Source: Ipomoea triloba
Taxonomy: Eukaryota > Streptophyta > Magnoliopsida > Solanales > Convolvulaceae
Direction of reading: 5' to 3'
NCBI RefSeq assembly: GCF_003576645.1
Contig: NC_044917.1
Coordinates: 20,820,446 to 20,884,445, forward strand
DNA length: 64,000 nucleotides
Shown in pieces: positions 58,451-64,000 of the stretch. Numbering within the stretch: position 1 is the first letter of the stretch; each line of letters opens with the position of its first letter. The position numbers and the translations under genes are program-made. A model generated the notes under the pieces. It was not told the DNA's origin. It saw only the letters and a list, made by a program, of their open reading frames with translations, and did not search any database.

Positions 58451-58921
58451 ATGTCTTCCCATGAATCTTCCACACACCAAAGTGAAGAACGTGCTAGAAA
58501 AGTGAAAGCCCTAATGGAGGAGCCTAGTGTTCAAATCCCTAAAATGAGGTATGAAGAAGTCCAGGCGGCAAACCGAGAATTGCTAATGAGTCCAAACATG
58601 AGAGCCAGATTCCGTTATCTCCTACAGCGTCCGATCGTCCAATGGAATTACATCGATCTATCTACTTTGAACTCCTCCGAATGCAGACGAGGAGTTGAGC
58701 GCCTTATCCATAAACCTTATTGGAACATCATTTTTGGATGGCGCCATGAAACTTATGCCCCTCTGGTCTATGAATTTGTTGTGAGCCTTGAAGTGATCGG
58801 GGTAGTGGGAGACCTGAGAAGCCCAACGATCCGATTCCGTCTCTTTAATGATGACCACCACATCTCCGTCAATACATTGGGCGTTCTTCTCAGATTCTAC
58901 AGTAGAGATGATCAAACGTGA
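58451..58921 (+). CDS. ATHILA ORF-1-like protein, 156 aa, probably truncated
   Basis: Reads KMRYEEVQAANRELLMSPNM, RRGVERLIHKPYWNIIFGW, RHETYAPLVYEFVVSLEV, then TIRFRLFNDDHHISVNTLGVLLRFYS. This matches the general pattern of Athila ORF-1 proteins (tyrosine/proline-rich, then F-x-L-x-x-x-x-x-x-S-x-x-x-L-G). Known family members are several times longer, so only the N-terminal part seems kept. Its role is not established. Confidence 0.5.
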   Translation: MSSHESSTHQSEERARKVKALMEEPSVQIPKMRYEEVQAANRELLMSPNMRARFRYLLQRPIVQWNYIDLSTLNSSECRRGVERLIHKPYWNIIFGWRHETYAPLVYEFVVSLEVIGVVGDLRSPTIRFRLFNDDHHISVNTLGVLLRFYSRDDQT

Positions 58922-60610
58922 CACTGGTACTGAAGACTGAAATGGGACTTCAGAGACCGTGACACTCGGAGAAAATATTGGGCAACAATAGCTAGACCAG
59001 GAAGTGACTAGAGCGGATCGAGAGCTAATGTTTCTCAAATCACTTGGGAGGCACCCCAAGCCAAAAAAAAAAAAAAAGAGAGAGAAACCAGGGAACCGAG
59101 AAGAAGAAAGGTAGAACTCATATTCTTTATTCTTTCACACTGACCTTTGATGTAAGAAATTTTTGAAGGGCTGCAACATGCACAGATGCTTAATGGAGGG
59201 ATACACAGTGTTGGTATATTTTTCTATCCCTTTTTCACTATGGATGCCCTGTTTTGATTCTTGAAGTAGATATTCTTTTCTATGAGTTTGCTTACTTTGA
59301 TGTACATAGGATGAGTGGCGTGATCTTGTTTATAAATGGGTGTTTAGTTGTTGTCCTAGCCCGGAAACACTTCTAAGTGTGCAAAGGCATTCTTGTTACT
59401 TGGTTGAATGACCCTTGCTCCTTGTCCACCGTTCCTCATGGCAACATTGGGGACAATGTTATTTTCTAAGTGTGGAAAGGATGCATTGCTTGTATATACT
59501 TGAATTGATTGATTGATTGAGTTTACTGGGTGTATGATTTTGGAGAGTGTGTCATTATGGATACTATCTAGGAGGAATTCTAGCCATGTGCCAAGAAAAT
59601 TTTTGAAATATGCTTTGGAAGTTGCCTTTTGCACCGAAAAATGGAAATATATGGAACTAAAATGGTTCAAATCTTTGAGTGCTTTCATGTTATTCACCTT
59701 TTATTTTGTTAGGACTTTAGTCAAAGATCTTTCGAAGTGGGAGTGTGTACCCTCTAATTTGAGAAATATAATACAAGTGAAGCCCGAAAATTGAACTTAA
59801 CTTGGTAGGGCATGGGGCAAAAGGAGAGCTTAAAGGTGAGGAAGTGAGATCATACCCCAATCCCCTAGAAAAAGGCATGAGGGGTTGAAATGGTGAAATG
59901 AGAAAGGCTAGAATGGCCACTCCTAGAGATAAGATCCGAGGTGAGCCGTCTTGCTAGGATAAGGGGCAACCATTGCACCGTTCTTCAAATAAGCGTAGAG
60001 ATCTACGTAAAGTTGGTTGTCCCAACAAGATCCTAGGAGATGAGAAAATTGAGAGGAGGTGAGCCGCCCCGCTTAGATTCAGGCACCCTTTGCATTGACC
60101 TTCGAAAAAGCATGGAGCTTCATGTGAAGTCGGGTGCCCGACGACGTGATCTAAGGGGGTTGAGAAGATAGAGTGACCGCCCAAGCCATGGCGGTGAGCG
60201 GTCTATGCCCTTACCCTCACTTATTTTTGCGCATATGGGTTTTGGAGTAAGGTCGGATGTTTGGTTAGAGTGTACACATCGTTCCCACTAGTGGGATCGG
60301 CTTAAGGCCCTTACAAAATGGAAGGTGAATCCCTTATTTGCATGCTTGAAAGGTGTGAAAATGGTTTTCTTATTGTGAAATTTATCCTATGAGATTTTTG
60401 CTCCCTTAGCATATTTTTCAAATTTGATTGGCATGTGTTTAGCATTTTTGGTAGATAGTATGGGGGATTTCACCCTCTCTGTTCTGTAACACCCACAAAT
60501 CGCTTGGTCAATCAATTGATAAGAGTACTTAACTATTCTTAGCGCTTAAAGGATTAGAGTTTAGAGAGAGTATTTGCTTGAGGACAATCAAGGTTTAACT
60601 GTGGAAACTG
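58922..60610. other. 3' internal region of the Athila/Tat-like element, no long ORF
   Basis: Open frames are short and overlap on both strands. The aacacttctaagtgtg hairpin at about 59364-59379 is reminiscent of motifs downstream of Athila coding regions. Imperfect repeats near 59945-60180 (gtgagccgtcttgctagg, gtgagccgccccgcttag, ttgcattgaccttcg) form a loose tandem array of about 120 bp. Confidence 0.5.
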
Positions 60611-60686
60611 TGATAAGCACCAAGAATAGTCGAGTTTAGGGTCAGTTATAAGACGTTAATGCGCGGTTTTGTCACCCATTTGTAGT
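60611..60686 (+). repeat. start of the 3' LTR of the Athila/Tat-like element
   Basis: 76 bases match the first 80 of the 5' LTR at 52878, apart from a few substitutions and a 5-base gap, up to ccatttgtagt. After this the 5' LTR continues aatttcatgcat, but here a hAT end begins. Confidence 0.8.
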
Positions 60687-61573
60687 TAGAGGTGGCCACG
60701 GGCCGGTTCAAGGTCGAACCAACCCTGAATCGACCCGGAAAAAAGTGGGCCCGGGCCTTATTGGGCCTGGGCCAGGCTTAGCTCGAACCGGAACCGGCTT
60801 ATTAAGGGCCGGTTCAGGTCCTGTAAAAAAAAAATTCGGGGCCCGGCACGGAACCGGCCCAGGGCCCAAGCCCAAGCACGGCCCAGGCCCCTAACTGGCC
60901 CAGGCACGGGCCTAGGCCCGGGAAAGTGCAGCCATGGCAGCAAAGCGCTGCCATGGCTAAATTACAATTTATAAAAAAAAAAAATTTAAATTAATTTTGG
61001 CCAGCTGCCACAATGTGGCAGCTGGCCTAAAAGGCTAAAACTATTAGCCTTGCAATGTGCAACAGTCAAAATCAAATATTTTGGCCGTTGCACATTTGCT
61101 TGTAGCCTTTGCCGAAGGCCAGGCCTAGCCTGGCCTCCGGCAGAGGCTACTCTCAAATTTCTGGCCGGTACAACGGCCAAAATTTTGGCCGTTGCACTGG
61201 CCGGATAGTTTTTTTATTTATTTATTTATTTTTCTTTTTATCAACCATTGAACCCTATAAATACCTTTAATCCAATTCATTTTTACCACACAAAAATTTT
61301 CAATCTTACACTCCCTTACTTCTACTCATCACAACAATTCTCCTAATATTCTTACTCTTTACAAATTTTATTATTCTTATTTATTTTTTCACTTTAATAT
61401 TTTTTCAACCTCTCAAATTTCATAACTTCAAATTTTCAATTTCAATTTATATATTTTTAATTTCTATAATCCTATATTTTTAATTCTTATAATATTATAT
61501 TAGTCCTATATTGTTTTCAAAAAAAAAATATTAGTCCTATATTTTTTATTTTTGTACTCCTAATCTCATATAT

Positions 61574-63143
61574 ATGGCTTATAGTGGCAATCCCGGTAAG
61601 AGGCCAATTAATTTTTCTAATGTAGGAGAAGATTCACAAGAAATTGATCAACATCAATTTGTTTCTACTCAAGAATCCATAGGTGACGCCAATCTTCCAC
61701 CTATTCCTCCAACGGATGGGGGAAGGAAACCAACATCATGGGTTTGGCAACACTTTGAAAAAACACTCGTTCAAGGATCCTCCAATCGATATTTAGTAAG
61801 TTGTAAAATATGTGCAACTATGAAGAGGAGTCAAAAACCATTTTCTTGGCAATCCGGAACAAGTGGCACCGGAACTCTTAGTCGGCACTTGAATTCTATA
61901 CACAATATTAGGAATGATGAAGGACAACTCGAGAGAGGACAAACGCAAATTTCCGGGTATGCTAGCCCCGGCGGAGGTATTTTTACTTATTCACGAGAAA
62001 CAATGATTGATGAATTTGGTAGATTTATAATTGGTGATGAATTACCTTTTAGTCAATCCGAAAGCACTCGTTTTGAAAGATTTGTTAAAAAAAACTTTAC
62101 AACCACAATATAAAAAAGTACCAAGAAATACTTTAAAACGTGCTATCTATAAAAGTTTTCATTTGTCAAAAGTTATGCTAGTTAATTATTTTGCAAATTT
62201 TAATGGTCATGTTGCTTTAACTAGTGATACTTGTGTAATTACATCTCAACATTGGGAAGTAGCTAGTAATGTTTGTGCAATTCTTCAATCATTTGATAGT
62301 GCTACAAAATCATTTTCTTTAGTTTATGAGCCTAACGTTCATTTAGTTGTAACTGAATGCATTACAATTGTTAGTACTCTTACTTCTTTTATTGAAGATC
62401 CTATTTTGTCTGGTTTAGTTAACAATATGATAGATAAATTTATATCATATTTTAGTAATATTCCTTATATTTATGGTTTAGCTGCTATTCTTGATCCAAA
62501 TGTGGGTATAAATGGATTAAATGGTTTATTAGATTTTTATTATAGCTCATTGCATTTTCCAAACTATGCTCAACGTGTTCAAAAGTATGTTGATGATTGT
62601 TCTTATTTGTTAAAAAATTTATGTGAAGAATATTCTTCTATTTATGCACCACAAGCTGTTGATCCCGTTGTTGTCCGTAAGAGTAAGTGGCATAATCCTA
62701 TTGTTTCAACAATATTAAAAAAATCAAAGGGTTGTAGTAGTGGTAATTCTTCTGAGCTAGATACATATTTGTCTTCTAATTTTGAAATAAATGATGATTT
62801 TCATATACTAACAGTTTGGAAAGGAAACGAAACAAGATTTCCTATTTTGTCAAAAATTGCAAAGGATATTTTTGCATGTCCTGCTTCAACAGTTGCATCC
62901 GAGTCTGCTTTTAGTGCCAGCAAGAGAGTATTAGATGACAAAAGATCAAGTTTGGCACCGGATTCCATAAAAAATTGTGTCATGAAGAAGGATTGGGACG
63001 CTGCCGAAGAGCGCACTCAAGATCAACTTGCACTAATGGAAGACGATGACATAGATGAATGGTTGGCCATGGATACATCAAGTGAAACCACACCTATTGC
63101 TAGTTCTCGTGCAACCTCCGCCGGTACTTCCGATCAAGAATGA
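61574..63143 (+). pseudogene. hAT transposase, frameshifted and core-deleted
   Basis: The first frame (61574-62113) has a BED zinc finger: TSWVWQHFEKT, CKICATMK, LSRHLNSIH (CxxC...HxxxxH). Near 62090 it shifts to the second frame (from about 62100; LKRAIYKSFHLSKVMLVNYF, HVALTSDT). The text then jumps from ALTSDTC to QHWEVASNVCAILQSFDSAT without the long segment that normally holds the catalytic region, so it has an internal deletion. The C-terminal dimerisation region (hATC) is well kept: RFPILSKIAKDIFACPAST, VASESAFSASKRVLDDKR, SLAPDSIKNCVMKKDW. Non-autonomous as it stands. Confidence 0.8.
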
Positions 63144-63728
63144 AAATGAGCTAATCCAATGAGGTACGTACCAAGAACTACGAGGGCTTTGATTCCTCTA
63201 AATTATTGAGGATACGTAGGCATCTTAATTTTTTACAATATTAAGAGCAAGCCCAATTATTTTTCTAAATAATTATAAAAATAAAGAACTACGTGGGTTT
63301 TGATTCCTCTAAGTTGTTGAGGATACGTAGGCATCTTAATGTTTCTTAATATTAAGAGCAAACCCAATTTAAAAATATTTTATAAATTTTTAATTTATTA
63401 ATCTAACCTAATTTAGTGAGTAAAAATCAAATGAACTTTATAAACTATAATACATTTTATAATATTTAAAAGTTATCAAATAATATTAAGTCATATATAA
63501 AATTTTAATAGTAAAAGACTAAAAATTTAAATGATATTAATGTCTTTTATAAATTTTAGTCTAGTAGAATATCATGTTAATTTTAATTTTGAGATTAATA
63601 ATTAAAATATTATTTTTAACAAATATATTAGTTTTGGAGAAGTGTTGTACTGTGAATTGTGTATATATAATTATATATTTATTAACTATTAATTTATTAT
63701 TGTCTATTAATATATCAAAACGTTTAAG
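63144..63728. other. hAT 3' non-coding region with duplicated segment
   Basis: A segment with gaactacg, gggctttgattcctctaa, ttgaggatacgtaggcatct and attaagagcaa occurs twice in tandem (about 63174-63254 and 63286-63365). The rest is AT-rich. Confidence 0.6.
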
Positions 63729-63784
63729 TAGCTTAGTTGGAAAGAACTTAAGTTAATAATTATAATGTTAAGGGTTCAAATCTC
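63729..63784 (+). other. tRNA-like A-box/B-box pair inside the hAT element
   Basis: TAGCTTAGTTGG (A box, 63729-63740) and GGGTTCAAATCTC (B box, 63772-63784) are 43 bases apart, as in a tRNA gene with a short intron or variable region. The stems were not all checked and the ends are AT-rich, so a SINE-like or decayed tRNA remnant is likelier than a working tRNA gene. Confidence 0.4.
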
Positions 63785-64000
63785 ACTTCACACAAAATAC
63801 TTCAATTTATAAAAAATTTATATATTTAAAAAAATATTAAGAATTCCGGGCCTAGCCCGAGATCGACCCATAAGAGGCCCAGGGCCCAGGCCCGGCACGA
63901 GACCGGACCTCTATACTATGGGCCGGTCCCGATCTGTGCTAACCGAGGCCCAAGACCGGCCCGGGACCGGACTGGGCGACCGGTCTGGGCCCGGGATTTG

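Larger units (their letters stand above)
52878..60686 (+). mobile_element. Athila/Tat-like non-autonomous LTR retrotransposon (3' LTR interrupted)
   Basis: 5' LTR 52878-54158; 3' LTR from 60611, broken after 60686 by a hAT element. Both LTRs begin TGATAAGCxCCAAGAATAGT and share the next 70 bases. The primer site at 54162 resembles the tRNA-Asp-type site of Athila/Tat elements. The interior holds a gag-like ORF, an acidic ORF, a nested solo LTR and an ATHILA ORF-1-like ORF; no RT or integrase motif was seen. It inserted in a FAR1-like gene. The 5-bp flank at left is CATCA; the right flank lies outside the window. Confidence 0.75.
60687..64000 (+). mobile_element. hAT transposon, right end beyond the window
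   Basis: The left end TAGAGGTGGCCACGGG is followed by 250 bp of GGCCCGGGCC/AACCGGC-rich subterminal sequence. The right side (63845-64000) is rich in the same motifs, in reverse order, and the window stops in cgggatttg, just short of the expected complementary tip. A degraded transposase gene lies between. The presumed left 8-bp duplication is tttgtagt (60679-60686). Confidence 0.75.

Noticed and set aside
58658..59059. 133-codon minus-strand frame opposite the ATHILA ORF-1-like protein
   Set aside because: Antisense shadow without recognisable domain.

Overview
The window is nuclear DNA of a flowering plant, most likely a eudicot. It is AT-rich, its genes have many GT-AG introns, it carries a chloroplast-targeted ClpC gene, and transposable elements fill most of it. 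The species cannot be named from sequence alone. Three host genes look complete: a serine carboxypeptidase-like gene (6948-9729, plus strand, 10 exons, 462 aa), a PHS1-type dual-specificity phosphatase gene (27964-33585, plus, 11 exons, 937 aa) and a plastid ClpC gene (34465-38561, minus, 9 coding exons plus a likely 5' UTR intron, 927 aa). PHS1 and ClpC are convergent, with stop codons about 0.9 kb apart. A fourth locus, a FAR1/FRS-type gene starting at 51952, is cut off by a retrotransposon at 52878.

Bases 1-6900 are AT-rich and hold a degenerate minisatellite, a non-autonomous MULE with about 200-bp terminal inverted repeats around a GC-richer insert (Pack-MULE candidate), and a MITE. Bases 11000-27200 are layered retrotransposon debris. 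An old Ty3/gypsy gag is interrupted at 12683-23915 by a younger gypsy complex of the form LTR-internal-LTR-internal-LTR, flanked by CCGAC/CCAAC. That complex itself carries a solo LTR (21130-22419, target duplication GTTAC) lying across the boundary between its middle LTR and the following primer-binding site. Downstream are CACTA-like ends, an antisense gypsy RNase H/integrase relic, microsatellites and a small MITE.

Bases 40000-50400 hold a large MITE-like element, a solo LTR with TAAAT duplications, a Stowaway-like MITE, a 2.8-kb solo LTR with CAAGG duplications, and a decayed MuDR-like transposon into which two MITEs have jumped. One of those MITEs has a clean 9-bp duplication. Bases 52878-64000 hold an Athila/Tat-like non-autonomous retrotransposon sitting in the FAR1-like gene. 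A solo LTR (CATTA duplication) lies inside it, and its 3' LTR is broken after about 76 bp by a hAT element that runs to the window end.

The main unusual content is this nesting history. Four solo LTRs have perfect 5-bp duplications, there is one three-LTR array, and accessory ORFs persist in pol-less elements. I found no microbial-type defence system, CRISPR array or biosynthetic cluster.
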